Below are positions 1 through 9,512 of a stretch of 64,000 nucleotides of DNA, piece after piece. Below the pieces are notes generated by a model that was given only the letters and a program-made list of their open reading frames with translations, was not told where the DNA came from and did no database searches. Position 1 is the stretch's first letter. Every line of letters begins with the position of its first letter. Made by a program: the position numbers and the translations under genes. This DNA is from Leptothrix cholodnii SP-6 (GTDB lineage Bacteria; Pseudomonadota; Gammaproteobacteria; Burkholderiales; Burkholderiaceae_C). The DNA is taken from contig NC_010524.1 of NCBI RefSeq assembly GCF_000019785.1, forward strand, positions 4,452,001-4,516,000. The letters are read 5' to 3'.

Positions 1-2944
1 CGGGCCGCTCGGCGTCCGCCACCTCGGCCGGCGGCAGGCCGATCTCGATCGGCTCGATCAGCGGCGGCTCGGCGACGGGCTCGAACGACTCCGGCGCGGG
101 GGCGGTGGACGCCCAGACCACCTCGTCGGCGGTTTCGTGGGCGGGCAGCTGCGGCGGCTCGGGCAAGGGCGCGTCGACGTCGAAATCGAGCACCAGGTCG
201 ACATCGACCGGCGCGGCGATCTCGGGCGCCAGCCGGAACATCGGTTCGCCCACCTCCGGCGACCCGATCGGCGGCAGACGCACGGGCTGGGTGGCCTGCA
301 GGGTCTCGACCACCGGCGCACCGGTGTCGCCGAACGGCACCTCGAGGTCGATCAGGTCGGACAGCGGCCCGTAGTCGCTCTGCGGCGGCGACGACGGCGC
401 CTCCTCGCCCGGCAGGTGCACGCGCATCAGCTCGCCGGCCAGGCGCAGGGTGTCGGCCGCGGCCATCACCGGGTCGGGGGTGAAACGGGCCTCGGTGCCA
501 TGACCGATGGCCGAGATCCAGGCCGCGAAATACGCCAGCGCGTCGCCGGTGAAGGTGCGCAGGTCGGCGCTGGCGGGCGACTGCTCGGCCAGCGCGTGGT
601 TGTAGAGCTGCTCGCAGGCCCAGGCCGCTTCGCCGAAGGCGGCGAAGCCCACCATGCGCGAGCTGCCCTTGAGGGTGTGGAAGGCGCGCCGCGTGGTGAT
701 CATGGCCGACAGGTCGGACGGCGACACGTTCAGCTCGGCCAGCGCGGCCTGGGCGTCGGCCAGCACCTCGGCCGACTCTTCCAGGAAGACTCCCCGCATC
801 TCGTGGTCGTCTTCGAGGCCGGTGGGCGCGAACGCCGGGGTGTCTTCCGGGCCGAGCTCCATCGGCCGCGAGATCATCGGCAGGCCGATCGGGTCGAGCC
901 CCATCGGGCTGGTGGCGGTGGCGACGAAATCGTCCATCGCCTGGGCGACGTATTCGCGCGCGGCGCCTTCGGTGTCGCGGCCTGCCCCCGCTTCGGCGGC
1001 CTGCGACAGCGCGGCCTGCGCCGAGCTGAGGCTGGCGGCCAGCGCCGGCTGGTCGTTGACCGTGGCTTCCTGCGACAGCGACGCCAGTTCGGCCGACACC
1101 TGCGCCAGCGGCACCTCGTTGCGGCGCACCGCGTCGGCGATCGCCTGGGCGCGGTCGACCAGATCGGGCGCCATCGCGCTGCGCCCCATCACCGGCGCGA
1201 GCACGCCGTTGAGCATGTCGAAGCGGAACAGCTGCTTGGTCATCTGCGGCTGCACGCTCAGCATGTCGATCAGGAATCCGAGCGCGCCCAGGTTGCCGGC
1301 CAGGCGCTGGAAGCTCGCCAGGGTGGCCTGGCTGCGCGGGTCGGCATCGACGTGGAGCAGCTGCTCGACATCGCTGCGCATGCGCGCGACCGCCTGCATC
1401 GCCGGCGCGATGGCAAGCACCGAGAACACGCCGCGCATCGACGCCAGCTGATCGGGCACCGCCGCCAGCAGGCCGCTTTCGGACGGGCTGCGGAAGAACT
1501 GGTCGATCTGGCGCTCGACCTCGGACAGCGAGGCGCGCAGTTCCTGCACCACGCTGCCCATGGTCTGGCGGTCGGAGACACGGCGGTAGAGTTCTTCCAT
1601 CCAGGGTTCGAGCGGTTCGGCCGCGGCGCCCGCCGTGACCCGCTCGATGCGCTGGGCCAGGCGTTCGGCCCGCTCGGCCTGATCGGGGTGATCGAATTCA
1701 CCTTCGTCGAGCGCGGCTTCCAGGTACAGCAGGCTGGTGGCGACTTCCATCGCCAGCTGCGGCGCCGGTGGACGGGCCTGGCGCGCGGTGACATCGGCCG
1801 CCGCCGCCAGCGCGTCGGCCAGCCGGCCGCCACCGGCGTAGAGCTTGCGCATCGAGTCGCCGACCAGGCCGAAGGTCTCGCCCAGGTTGGCCAGCCGCTG
1901 CGGCTCGGTGCCGGCCACGCCGTTCCAGGATTCCTTGGCGGACACGACGCGCTTGCGGGCCTGCTGGATCAGCGACGGATCGTGGCGGCCGAAGCGCGGC
2001 TCGGTGTAGTCGGGCGCCGGCTCGTCGGCGAGCTGGTAGGCCGTGCGCACGGCCGCCAGATGCGGCGCCGGCGCGTCGGGCGCGGGCACCGCACGCTCGC
2101 AGAAGAACAGCAGGTCCTGCGCCAGGCGCTCGGAGACGTCGGCATCGCCGCGCACCCGCGCGCGCATCGCCGCCATCGCCCGCGAGGCGGTGCGCTTGAG
2201 GAACAGGTCGGGCACCAGCAGGCCGCGGCCCCAGGCCTCGAAGAAGCCGGCGGCGATCGACCACAGCGTCGCCTCCTGCAGGCTGACCGGCGCGGCCGCC
2301 AGGGCCACCGCACCGAACGCCCGCGTCAACGCGGCCGCAGCCTCGGGCGAGTTCTGCTTGACCAGCGCCAGCATGCGGCGCTCGACATCGGCCAGCAGCG
2401 CGGCATCGGCCGCGTGCGGCACGCTCGCCAGCGCCGGCACGGCGCGCCAGCGCCAGTCGTGCGGCCAGAGGTCGGCCGGATGGATGCGCTCGGCGGCATT
2501 GAGCTCGAGCAGCACGCGCAACTGCGGGAACAGGCCCACCGCCGGCGCCGGCTTGCCCGACAGGCGCCGGCCGAGGTAGTCGAGCAAGGCAAAAGAGGCC
2601 CGCTCGACCGCCTCGACACCCTTCATGTCCATGCGCTGCGGCTTGGCGACGTAACGCTGCACCGCCGCCTCGCTGGCGCGCAGCAGCAGCGCGCCCTCGG
2701 GCACGTTGACGAGCTGCAGCGCACCGACACCTTCATGCAGATGTTGCCGGGCGTTGCGCAAGATCGTCGGCTCGACGTCGTCGAGATCCGAATGGGCGCT
2801 CGCCTCGACCTCGCGCAGATAGCGCCGCAGGCCCTTGTGGGCCTGTTCGAGCGTCTTTCGCAACTCCTCGTGCACCCACGCCAGGGCGCTGAGGTCATCG
2901 GCGACAGGAGTGGCGGCGGTGGTGTGTTGCGGATCCATCTGCAT
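1..2944 (-). CDS. pilL: ChpA/PilL-type chemotaxis histidine kinase, N-terminal part (cut by window edge)
   Basis: This frame stays open for 981 codons from an ATG at 2944 to the left edge, so the C-terminal kinase, CheW-like and receiver parts lie outside. The family is the large CheA homologue of the Pil-Chp pathway, which controls type IV pilus extension and cAMP or twitching responses. A canonical phosphotransfer motif, HTLKGSSRMVG, is visible with His756 as the expected phosphorylated residue. A degenerate Hpt-like helical region (HLHEGVGALQLVNV) sits near residues 68-82, as in the N-termini of ChpA proteins. After about residue 840 comes an acidic Pro-rich linker. It follows pilJ by 29 bases in the order pilG-H-I-J-chpA, which makes the assignment secure. 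A second in-frame ATG lies two codons downstream and could be the true start. Confidence 0.9.
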   Translation of the reverse strand, partial: MQMDPQHTTAATPVADDLSALAWVHEELRKTLEQAHKGLRRYLREVEASAHSDLDDVEPTILRNARQHLHEGVGALQLVNVPEGALLLRASEAAVQRYVAKPQRMDMKGVEAVERASFALLDYLGRRLSGKPAPAVGLFPQLRVLLELNAAERIHPADLWPHDWRWRAVPALASVPHAADAALLADVERRMLALVKQNSPEAAAALTRAFGAVALAAAPVSLQEATLWSIAAGFFEAWGRGLLVPDLFLKRTASRAMAAMRARVRGDADVSERLAQDLLFFCERAVPAPDAPAPHLAAVRTAYQLADEPAPDYTEPRFGRHDPSLIQQARKRVVSAKESWNGVAGTEPQRLANLGETFGLVGDSMRKLYAGGGRLADALAAAADVTARQARPPAPQLAMEVATSLLYLEAALDEGEFDHPDQAERAERLAQRIERVTAGAAAEPLEPWMEELYRRVSDRQTMGSVVQELRASLSEVERQIDQFFRSPSESGLLAAVPDQLASMRGVFSVLAIAPAMQAVARMRSDVEQLLHVDADPRSQATLASFQRLAGNLGALGFLIDMLSVQPQMTKQLFRFDMLNGVLAPVMGRSAMAPDLVDRAQAIADAVRRNEVPLAQVSAELASLSQEATVNDQPALAASLSSAQAALSQAAEAGAGRDTEGAAREYVAQAMDDFVATATSPMGLDPIGLPMISRPMELGPEDTPAFAPTGLEDDHEMRGVFLEESAEVLADAQAALAELNVSPSDLSAMITTRRAFHTLKGSSRMVGFAAFGEAAWACEQLYNHALAEQSPASADLRTFTGDALAYFAAWISAIGHGTEARFTPDPVMAAADTLRLAGELMRVHLPGEEAPSSPPQSDYGPLSDLIDLEVPFGDTGAPVVETLQATQPVRLPPIGSPEVGEPMFRLAPEIAAPVDVDLVLDFDVDAPLPEPPQLPAHETADEVVWASTAPAPESFEPVAEPPLIEPIEIGLPPAEVADAERP

Positions 2945-2973
2945 AGGCTACCTGAGGACGGCGCGGCCCGGCA

Positions 2974-5307
2974 TCAGCTGATCTTGAAGCGCGCCACCGA
3001 CTGGCGCAGCTCCTCGGCGATGCGCGAGAGCTGCCGCACCAGCTGGGCGGTCGAGCGGGTGCCCTCGCCGGTCTGTTCGGTGACGGCGAAGATGTGCTGG
3101 ATGTTCTGCGCCACCACGGTGGCGCCGTCGGCTTCGCGACGCGCCTGCGAGGCGATCTCCTCGATCAGCTCGGCCAGCTGGCGCGAGATGCGGTCGATCT
3201 CGGCCAGCGCGGTGCCGGCGTTGTCGGACAGCTTGGCGCCCTCGACCACGCCTTGCGTGGAGCGCTCCATCGCCGCCACCGCGTCGGCGGTGTCGGTCTG
3301 GATGGTCTTGACCAGCACGGCGATCGCGCGGGTGGCGTCGCCGGAGCGTTCGGCCAGGCGCTGCACCTCTTCGGCCACGACCGAGAAGCCGCGGCCGGCC
3401 TCCCCCGCGGACGCGGCCTGGATGGCGGCGTTGAGCGCCAGCACGTTGGTCTGCTCGGTGATGTCGGAGATCAGCTCGGTGATCTCGCCGATCTCCTGCG
3501 ACGACTCGCCCAGGCGCTTGATGCGCTTGGAGGTGTCCTGGATCTGGTCGCGCAGCGTGTTCATGCCGGTGATGGTGTCGAGCACCGCGGTCAGGCCCGA
3601 GGTAGCCGCCATCAGCGATTCGCGCGCCACGTCGGCCGACTGCTGCGCCTGGCCCGAGACGCGCTGGATGCGCCCGGCCATCTGCAGCACCGCCTCGCCG
3701 GTCTCGCGGATCTCGCGCAGCTGCTCGTCGGACGCCGCCAGCAGCTCGGTGGACGTGGCCTCGACCTGCTGGGTGGTGTCGGTCACGCGCGCGGCCGTGC
3801 CCTGCACCTGCGAGACCAGGTTGCGCAGCTCCTCGACGGTGTAGTTCACCGAGTCGGCGATCGCGCCGGTGATGTCCTCGGTGACGGTGGCCTGCTGGGT
3901 CAGGTCGCCTTCGGCGACCGACTGCAGCTCGTTCATCAGCCGAAGAATGGCGGCCTGGTTGGCGTCGTTGACGCGCTTGGCCTCGCGCTCCTGGCGCTCG
4001 GCTTCGTGGCGCTGGGTGTCGGCCATCATCGCGCGCTGACGCTGGTCGTGCGTGAAGACCACCAGCAGGCCGAGGCCGCCGATCACGCCCAGCAGCAGCG
4101 ACGCGCCGATCAGCAGCACGTTGAACCAGCCCATGCCGCCTGCGGCGGACAGCGCACCCTGCACTTCCTCGAGCCCGGCGCGCAGCGTCTCGCTGTCGGC
4201 AATGATCGCGGTCTGCGCTTCACGCGCCGACACCAGCCCCTGCAGGTTGCCGACGATCACGCCGGCCTGGGTGCGCAGCTGCTCGTGGGCGCGCAGCAGC
4301 GCCTGCAGGCGATCGCGGGTGGGGGCGTCGCGGCTGGAGGTCAGGCGCAGTTCGGGGCTGCCGTCGAGCAGGCCGCGGGTCAGGTCGTGGAAGGTGTTGA
4401 GGTCCTTGCCGAGCAGGAACACCGCCTCGGGCGAGACACCCTGCACGGTCAGCGACTCGCTGGCCGACTTGCCGATGCGCTGGGTCAGCATCACCAGCTG
4501 GCCGGCGGCGGAGATGTCGGTCGGCAGGGCGTCCTGCTGGACCTTGAACGCGGCCACCGCCTCGGCGGTCTCGAGCAGCTCGGTCGACTGCTTGCCGATG
4601 GCGCGCAGCGCGGTGCCGACCTGGGTCAGCACCTGCTCCTGGGCGAGCACGATCTTGGCGTTCTTCTCGGCCTTGTCGACCAGCGGCAGCAGCGGCTCGA
4701 GCAGGGGCTGGGCGCCGAGCGGCGCGGCCTCGAGGCCGGGCACGCTGCCGCCGTCACGCAGGCCGCGCACGTTGCGCGCCAGCACGTCGGCGGCGTTGCG
4801 GACCTCGGGAAACGCCGGCGGGTGGCCGACCATCGCCTGCAGCACCGATTTCGCCAGCCGCTGCGACTGCATCAGCGCCTGACCGGTCGCACCGACCTGC
4901 GCTGCGCTGCCACCGGCCGAGCGCACCGCCAGCACCGACGCCAGCACCAGCCCCAGCACGCCGACCGCCAACACCGAGCCGAGCAGCCGCTGCTGCTGAT
5001 CCGACGACAGATGGCCGATCAGCGGCAGGCGCACCCCGCCGCCGGGCGCGGGCGCGTGGCCGGGCGAATCGCCGGCCGGCATGCGGGTATTGAGATAGCG
5101 CGAGGCGCCGCCCGAGGGCGACGCCTCGCTGATGATCGCCGCGTCGGGCACGGCGTGGGTGGTGTGCAGGCCGATGTCCTGGACGGTATCGCGCATCTCG
5201 GTGCTGTCGTCGGCGATCGAATAAGCGTCGACATACGACACCTCGTCGGCCAGATCCGCATCGTTGTTGCGTTTGCCAAAGCCCTTGAGCTTGTCGAGAA
5301 AACTCAT
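2974..5307 (-). CDS. pilJ: PilJ-type methyl-accepting chemotaxis protein (777 aa)
   Basis: Inner-membrane chemoreceptor of the Pil-Chp system, which signals to the ChpA kinase through PilI. Two transmembrane helices are visible at about 108-128 and 392-417, bracketing a periplasmic helical domain. A HAMP-like region follows, then a long cytoplasmic coiled coil whose tip carries [20 protein letters not shown] and [18 protein letters not shown], the PilJ version of the MCP hairpin. The start at 5307 has a purine-rich GAGGCGGG just upstream. The roughly 105-residue cytoplasmic stretch before the first membrane helix is longer than I would expect; it is acidic and then Pro/Gly-rich. The gene sits between pilI and chpA, 29 bases before chpA. 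Confidence 0.93.
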   Translation of the reverse strand: MSFLDKLKGFGKRNNDADLADEVSYVDAYSIADDSTEMRDTVQDIGLHTTHAVPDAAIISEASPSGGASRYLNTRMPAGDSPGHAPAPGGGVRLPLIGHLSSDQQQRLLGSVLAVGVLGLVLASVLAVRSAGGSAAQVGATGQALMQSQRLAKSVLQAMVGHPPAFPEVRNAADVLARNVRGLRDGGSVPGLEAAPLGAQPLLEPLLPLVDKAEKNAKIVLAQEQVLTQVGTALRAIGKQSTELLETAEAVAAFKVQQDALPTDISAAGQLVMLTQRIGKSASESLTVQGVSPEAVFLLGKDLNTFHDLTRGLLDGSPELRLTSSRDAPTRDRLQALLRAHEQLRTQAGVIVGNLQGLVSAREAQTAIIADSETLRAGLEEVQGALSAAGGMGWFNVLLIGASLLLGVIGGLGLLVVFTHDQRQRAMMADTQRHEAERQEREAKRVNDANQAAILRLMNELQSVAEGDLTQQATVTEDITGAIADSVNYTVEELRNLVSQVQGTAARVTDTTQQVEATSTELLAASDEQLREIRETGEAVLQMAGRIQRVSGQAQQSADVARESLMAATSGLTAVLDTITGMNTLRDQIQDTSKRIKRLGESSQEIGEITELISDITEQTNVLALNAAIQAASAGEAGRGFSVVAEEVQRLAERSGDATRAIAVLVKTIQTDTADAVAAMERSTQGVVEGAKLSDNAGTALAEIDRISRQLAELIEEIASQARREADGATVVAQNIQHIFAVTEQTGEGTRSTAQLVRQLSRIAEELRQSVARFKIS

Positions 5308-5361
5308 TCCCGCCTCTTGATCAGGTTCCGCACACGGGTCGCGCCGGGTGCCAGAAGAACA

Positions 5362-5892
5362 TCACGCACCCTTGACGATGCGAAGAAAGCGCTCGTCGCG
5401 GGCCAGCACGGCCAGCCGCAACTCTTGCCAGACCCGACCGCCGGCGTCGTGGTAGCGACCGCCGACAAAGCCGGGCTGAGCATGCACATCGACCGCCTCG
5501 GGCGTGAGCTGAGTCTGGTTGCGCAAGCCCGCCAGCCGATCGACCTGCAAGGCGCCGTTGATCTCGAGTGTCGGGTTGAAGGCGACGACCCGTGCCTGAT
5601 CGCGCTCGCCTTCGGGCAGCCGGGAGCGCAATCCGAGAAATCCTGCCAGATCGACCACCCCTGCAAGCACGCCGCGCAGGTTGGCAACACCCAGAAACCA
5701 CGGTAGCGCGTGCGGCACCGACAGCAGCGCGCCGGGCTGGAAGATCTCGCCGGCCTCGGCCAGCGGCAACAGGAAGCCGTGGCCTCCGGACTCGACCGCC
5801 AGCCAGGAGAGCGTGCGCTCCTGGGTCTTGACCTCGTGCAGGCGCTCGGCCAGCCGGCCTTGCAATTCGCGCAGCGCTTCCTTGTTGGCCAT
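5362..5892 (-). CDS. pilI: PilI, CheW-like adaptor (176 aa)
   Basis: Single-domain CheW-type scaffold coupling PilJ to the ChpA kinase in the cytoplasm. The protein opens with a charged helix (MANKEALRELQGRLAERL) and then has a CheW beta-barrel pattern, including GHGFLLPLAEAGEIF and WFLGVANLRGVLAGVVDL, the conserved G-x-x-N-L-R-G surface loop of the family. The length fits PilI proteins. It lies 15 bases downstream of pilH and 54 bases upstream of pilJ, inside the conserved pilGHIJ-chpA order. There is nothing odd in the reading frame. Confidence 0.92.
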   Translation of the reverse strand: MANKEALRELQGRLAERLHEVKTQERTLSWLAVESGGHGFLLPLAEAGEIFQPGALLSVPHALPWFLGVANLRGVLAGVVDLAGFLGLRSRLPEGERDQARVVAFNPTLEINGALQVDRLAGLRNQTQLTPEAVDVHAQPGFVGGRYHDAGGRVWQELRLAVLARDERFLRIVKGA

Positions 5893-5907
5893 CAGCTTGC
5901 GGCCTCC

Positions 5908-6273
5908 TCAGCCGAAGGCTCGGATCTTCTGCATCAGCTCGTCGGGATTGACGGGCTTGACGACGTAGTCACGCGCCCCCTGGCGCATGCCCCAGACCTT
6001 GTCGGTCTCCTGGTTCTTGCTGGTGCACATGATCACCGGCACGTCGGCATATTGCGGATCGCGCGTGATCGTGCGGGTGAGCTGGAAGCCGTTCAGGCCC
6101 GGCATCACCACGTCCATCAGGATCAGGTCGGGTTTTTCCTCGGCGATGCGGCGCAGCGCCTCGTCGCCGTTTTCGGCGGTGCGCACCTTGAAACCCTGGC
6201 GGCTCAGCAGATCCGACAGAAAGTACAGCTCGGTCTTGGAGTCATCCACCAGCAGGATGTTGTGGATCGCCAT
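5908..6273 (-). CDS. pilH: PilH, single-domain response regulator (121 aa)
   Basis: Stand-alone receiver domain of the Pil-Chp pathway, thought in other bacteria to act as a phosphate sink or to oppose PilG. The acidic pair is at D10-D11 (LLVDDSKTE), the phospho-acceptor is D54 (LILMDVVMPGLNGFQ), the Thr/Ser switch is in IMCTSK and the invariant Lys is in VVKPVNPDEL. It has no output domain. It lies between pilG (79 bases upstream) and pilI (15 bases downstream). The assignment as PilH rather than PilG rests on gene order and on the short N-terminus. Confidence 0.9.
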   Translation of the reverse strand: MAIHNILLVDDSKTELYFLSDLLSRQGFKVRTAENGDEALRRIAEEKPDLILMDVVMPGLNGFQLTRTITRDPQYADVPVIMCTSKNQETDKVWGMRQGARDYVVKPVNPDELMQKIRAFG

Positions 6274-6352
6274 TGCGCAGTGTCCTCGCAGCAGTGTCAG
6301 GGAAGCGCCGGCATCTTGCGCAGGGCGAACGATGCGGACAGACCGCCGGATC

Positions 6353-6790
6353 TCAGGCCGGCACCCGGCGATGCAGATAGACCGCCTGCAGCAGCTGATC
6401 CTTGGTGAAGGGCTTGGTGAGGTAGTCCTGCGAGCCGACCATGCGCCCGCGCGCCTTGTCGAACAGGCCGTCCTTGGACGACAGCATGATCACCGGCACC
6501 GCGGCGAACTCGGGGTTGCGCTTGATGATCGCGCAGGTCTGGTAACCGTCGAGGCGCGGCATCAGGATGTCGCAGAAGATCACGTCGGGCCGGTGATCGC
6601 TGACCTTGGCCAGCGCATCGAAGCCGTCTTCGGCCAGCACCACCTCGCAGCCGCCCTGCTTGAGAAAGATCTCGGCGCTGCGCCGGATGGTGTTGCTGTC
6701 GTCGATGACCAGCACGCGAATGACCTGGGGATCACGCACGGCCCCGGAGGGTTGGGACGGTAGTTGCACGACAGCTGCTTCCTCGCTCAT
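6353..6790 (-). CDS. pilG: PilG, single-domain response regulator (145 aa)
   Basis: Stand-alone receiver protein, the first gene of the pilGHIJ-chpA cluster; in characterised systems PilG promotes pilus extension. Acidic residues D30-D31 (RVLVIDDSNT), phospho-acceptor D74 (VIFCDILMPRLDGYQ), switch Ser in IMLSSKDG and Lys in LTKPFTKDQL are all present. An N-terminal tail of about 22 residues precedes the receiver. It starts at an ATG 21 bases after the rubredoxin stop, so it may be co-transcribed with the rubredoxin gene. Confidence 0.9.
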   Translation of the reverse strand: MSEEAAVVQLPSQPSGAVRDPQVIRVLVIDDSNTIRRSAEIFLKQGGCEVVLAEDGFDALAKVSDHRPDVIFCDILMPRLDGYQTCAIIKRNPEFAAVPVIMLSSKDGLFDKARGRMVGSQDYLTKPFTKDQLLQAVYLHRRVPA

Positions 6791-6811
6791 GCCGATCGAC
6801 GCGTGATCACA

Positions 6812-6985
6812 TCACACCTGCACCATCTCGAAGTCTTCCTTGCGGGCACCGCATTCCGGGCAGACCCAGTTCATCGGCACATCGGCCCAACGGGTGCCGG
6901 GCGCGAGATCGTGATCCGGGTCGCCAGCTGCCTCGTCATAAATCCAGCCACAGATCAGACACATCCAAGTTTGCGAAGTGCTCAC
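6812..6985 (-). CDS. Rubredoxin (57 aa)
   Basis: Small iron-sulfur electron carrier with a single FeCys4 site. Reading the minus strand from a GTG at 6985 gives a 57-residue protein with both rubredoxin knuckles, CLICGW (Cys9 and Cys12) and CPECGA (Cys42 and Cys45), separated by the typical acidic, aromatic middle (YDEAAGDPDHDLAPGTRW). Total length matches the family. The GTG is chosen because it gives a normal N-terminus; an internal ATG at residue 8 would cut immediately before the first Cys. It lies head-to-head with the ThiD-like gene and 21 bases ahead of pilG. The electron partner is not indicated by the neighbours. Confidence 0.9.
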   Translation of the reverse strand: MSTSQTWMCLICGWIYDEAAGDPDHDLAPGTRWADVPMNWVCPECGARKEDFEMVQV

Positions 6986-7004
6986 GCCACGTAATCAGCT
7001 TGTC

Positions 7005-7024
7005 TACAATGATCGAAGATTGTA
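7005..7024. promoter_or_regulatory. Possible divergent promoter with symmetric -10 hexamers
   Basis: TACAAT at 7005-7010 on the plus strand and its mirror ATTGTA at 7019-7024 form an inverted repeat with an 8-base centre. Each half reads as a -10 element in the outward direction, toward the ThiD-like gene and toward the rubredoxin gene. I see no good TTGACA-like -35 on either side, so this is tentative. The plus-strand leader would be about 160 bases and I see no recognisable thiamine (TPP) riboswitch core in it. Confidence 0.35.
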
Positions 7025-7177
7025 GCGACAGGCCTTGGACGAAAAGCCAGTCTGCGTGGGCACCTACACAAGATTTCTCAGAAACTCCTGGAGCTTTTCT
7101 GCCCACCCCAGCGCAGTCGAGGCCCACCTCGATCGAAGGGCAGACACGGCCGGGAGAGACCAGCGAACCCAGCCCTG

Positions 7178-8110
7178 ATGAACCCAACCGCCACCGACAC
7201 CCCCACCGAGTCACCCGAAGACCTCGCGCCCGGCCCCGTCTGCGTGATGTGCTTCAACGCCAGTGACACCACCGGTGCCGGCGGCGTGCCTGGCGACGTG
7301 GCCACGGTCGCCGCCATGGGCGGCCACGCCGTGCCGGTGATCACCACGATCGTGATGCGCGACACCGCCGAGGTGTTCGACCAGAGCCCGATCGACCCCG
7401 ACACGGTGGTCGAGCAGGCCCGCAGCGTGCTCGAAGACCTCACCATCTCGGCCTGGAAGGTCGGCTTCCTCGGCACCGCCGAAACCGTCGGCGCGGTCGC
7501 CGAGGTGCTGACCGACTACCCCGACGTGCCGCTGGTCACCTATGTGCCCAACCTGTCGTGGATCGACGACGAGGACGCCGCACAGTCCTACCACGATGCC
7601 CTGCGCGAGCTGGTCCTGCCGCAGACCGAAGTGCTGGTCGGCACGCAGAAGACGCTGACCGATTTCCTGCTGCCCGAGTGGGACGCCGAGCGCCCGCCGT
7701 CGGCGCGCGAACTGGCGGTGGCGGCGGCCGAACACGGCACCAGCTACGTGCTCGTCACCGGCGTGCAGCTGCCCAACAACTTCATCGACAACGTGCTGGC
7801 CTCGCCGCAAGGCGCCATCACCGGCGAAAAGTACGAGCGCTTCGACGCCGCCTTCGTGGGCGCGGGCGACACCCTGTCGGCCGCGCTGGCCACGCTGCTG
7901 GCGTCCGGCCAGGAGCTGCACATCGCCGTCTCCGAAGGCCTGGCCTTCCTCGACCAGGCGCTCGACGCGGGCTTCCGGCCCGGCATGGGCAACGTCATCC
8001 CCGACCGTTTCTTCTGGGCCGTGCCGCCCGATGAAGAAGACGAAGAAGCGCTCGATGGCGAAGACACCCCCGACGCCAACAGCCCGCCGACCTCCCGCAA
8101 CATCCACTGA
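7178..8110 (+). CDS. thiD: ThiD-like hydroxymethylpyrimidine/phosphomethylpyrimidine kinase family protein (310 aa)
   Basis: Ribokinase-fold small-molecule kinase most like ThiD, which phosphorylates HMP and HMP-P in thiamine synthesis. The C-terminal catalytic motif [14 protein letters not shown] is intact near residues 225-238, and [19 protein letters not shown] near residues 30-50 corresponds to the substrate loop. In typical ThiD that loop reads roughly GGAGIQADLKT; here the Gln is replaced (GVPGD), so the substrate may differ. A Glu/Asp-rich tail follows the kinase fold. It is followed 52 bases later by hemL on the same strand. The fold is clear, the exact substrate is not. Confidence 0.75.
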   Translation: MNPTATDTPTESPEDLAPGPVCVMCFNASDTTGAGGVPGDVATVAAMGGHAVPVITTIVMRDTAEVFDQSPIDPDTVVEQARSVLEDLTISAWKVGFLGTAETVGAVAEVLTDYPDVPLVTYVPNLSWIDDEDAAQSYHDALRELVLPQTEVLVGTQKTLTDFLLPEWDAERPPSARELAVAAAEHGTSYVLVTGVQLPNNFIDNVLASPQGAITGEKYERFDAAFVGAGDTLSAALATLLASGQELHIAVSEGLAFLDQALDAGFRPGMGNVIPDRFFWAVPPDEEDEEALDGEDTPDANSPPTSRNIH

Positions 8111-8162
8111 CAACACTGGCGCGCCAGGTGCCCGCACCGGCGCCAGAACCTTGGCGACACCC

Positions 8163-9464
8163 GTGAGCAGCAACGCAGAACTCTTCGAACGCGCCCAGCG
8201 CTCGATCCCCGGCGGCGTCAATTCGCCGGTCCGTGCCTTCCGAGCCGTGGGCGGCACGCCGCGTTTCATCGCGCGCGCCCAGGGCGCCTACATGTGGGAC
8301 GCCGAAGGCAAGCAGTACATCGACTACATCGGCTCGTGGGGCCCGATGATCCTCGGCCACGGCCACCCGGCCGTGCTCGCGGCGGTGCAGAAGGCCGCCA
8401 CCGAAGGCTTCAGCTTCGGCGCGCCGACCGAGCGTGAGGTCGAGCTCGCCGAGACCATCCTCGCCCTGGTGCCGAGCTGCGAGCAGATCCGCCTGGTCAG
8501 CTCGGGCACCGAGGCGGCGATGAGTGCGATCCGCCTGGCGCGTGGCGCCACCGGCCGCAGCAAGCTGATCAAGTTCGAGGGCTGCTATCACGGCCACGCC
8601 GACGCGCTGCTGGTCAAGGCCGGCTCGGGCCTGGCCACCTTCGGCAACCCGACCTCGGCCGGCGTGCCGCCCGAGGTGGTGCAGCACACGCTGGTGCTGA
8701 CCTACAACGACATCGAGCAGCTCGAAGAGGCGTTCAAGATCCACGGCCCCGAACTCGCCTGCGTGATGATCGAGCCGATCGCCGGCAACATGAACTTCGT
8801 GCGTGCCACCGTGCCGTTCATGAAGCGCATCCGCGAGCTGTGCACGCAGCACGGCGCGCTGCTGGTGTTCGACGAGGTGATGTGCGGCTTCCGCGTCGCG
8901 CTCGGCAGCGCGCAGAGCCTGTATGCGCAGGCGATCCCCGGCTTCGCGCCCGACGTCAGCGTGTTCGGCAAGGTGATCGGCGGCGGCATGCCGCTGGCCG
9001 CGTTCGGCGCCTCGCGCAAGATCATGAGCCTGCTGGCGCCACTCGGCCCGGTCTATCAGGCCGGCACCTTGAGCGGCAACCCGGTCGCGACCGCCTGCGG
9101 CCTGGCGACGCTGCGCGAGATCAGCCAGCCCGGCTTCTTCGAGGCGCTCGGCGCCAGGACCCGCCGCCTGGTCGACGGCCTGAGTGCTGCGGCGGCTGAC
9201 GCCGGCGTGCCCTTCGTCGGCGACTGCCAGGGCGGCATGTTCGGCTTCTTCTTCCCGCGCAACCGCGGCGAAGGCCTGCCGCAGAACTACGCCACCGTGA
9301 TGGCGACCGACCAGGCGCGCTTCAACAGCTTCTTCCACGGCCTGCTCGACCGCGGCGTCTACCTCGCGCCGGCGCTCTACGAAGCCGGCTTCGTCAGCGC
9401 CGCCCACAGCGACGCCGACATCGACGCGACCGTCGCTGCCGCGCGCGCCGCCCTGCAGCCCTGA
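8163..9464 (+). CDS. hemL: Glutamate-1-semialdehyde 2,1-aminomutase (433 aa)
   Basis: PLP enzyme that converts glutamate-1-semialdehyde to 5-aminolevulinate in the C5 heme pathway. Family hallmarks are the N-terminal [27 protein letters not shown], the YHGHAD segment, [11 protein letters not shown] and the Schiff-base lysine in [11 protein letters not shown] (Lys270 counted from this start). I chose the GTG at 8163 because it gives [18 protein letters not shown], matching the usual N-terminus and length. The same frame is open upstream to an ATG at 8055, which would overlap the ThiD-like gene and add a low-complexity Pro/Thr/Ala tail. No clear Shine-Dalgarno decides the matter. Confidence 0.93.
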   Translation: MSSNAELFERAQRSIPGGVNSPVRAFRAVGGTPRFIARAQGAYMWDAEGKQYIDYIGSWGPMILGHGHPAVLAAVQKAATEGFSFGAPTEREVELAETILALVPSCEQIRLVSSGTEAAMSAIRLARGATGRSKLIKFEGCYHGHADALLVKAGSGLATFGNPTSAGVPPEVVQHTLVLTYNDIEQLEEAFKIHGPELACVMIEPIAGNMNFVRATVPFMKRIRELCTQHGALLVFDEVMCGFRVALGSAQSLYAQAIPGFAPDVSVFGKVIGGGMPLAAFGASRKIMSLLAPLGPVYQAGTLSGNPVATACGLATLREISQPGFFEALGARTRRLVDGLSAAAADAGVPFVGDCQGGMFGFFFPRNRGEGLPQNYATVMATDQARFNSFFHGLLDRGVYLAPALYEAGFVSAAHSDADIDATVAAARAALQP

Positions 9465-9512
9465 GCCCACCGCGCAGCGGGTGCCGCGGCGCCTGCTGCG
9501 ACGCACCCGACC

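Noticed and set aside
137..5706. Very long plus-strand open frames opposite the pil/chp genes (for example over 1200 codons).
   Set aside because: They are His/Arg/Gly-rich shadows produced by high-GC codon use on the opposite strand; the minus-strand frames show full PilJ, PilI and ChpA motifs.
7017..7177. Possible TPP riboswitch in the leader of the ThiD-like gene.
   Set aside because: I could not find the conserved CUGAGA and ACCUGAUC-type core segments in order; only a CTCAGA triplet-like match is present.
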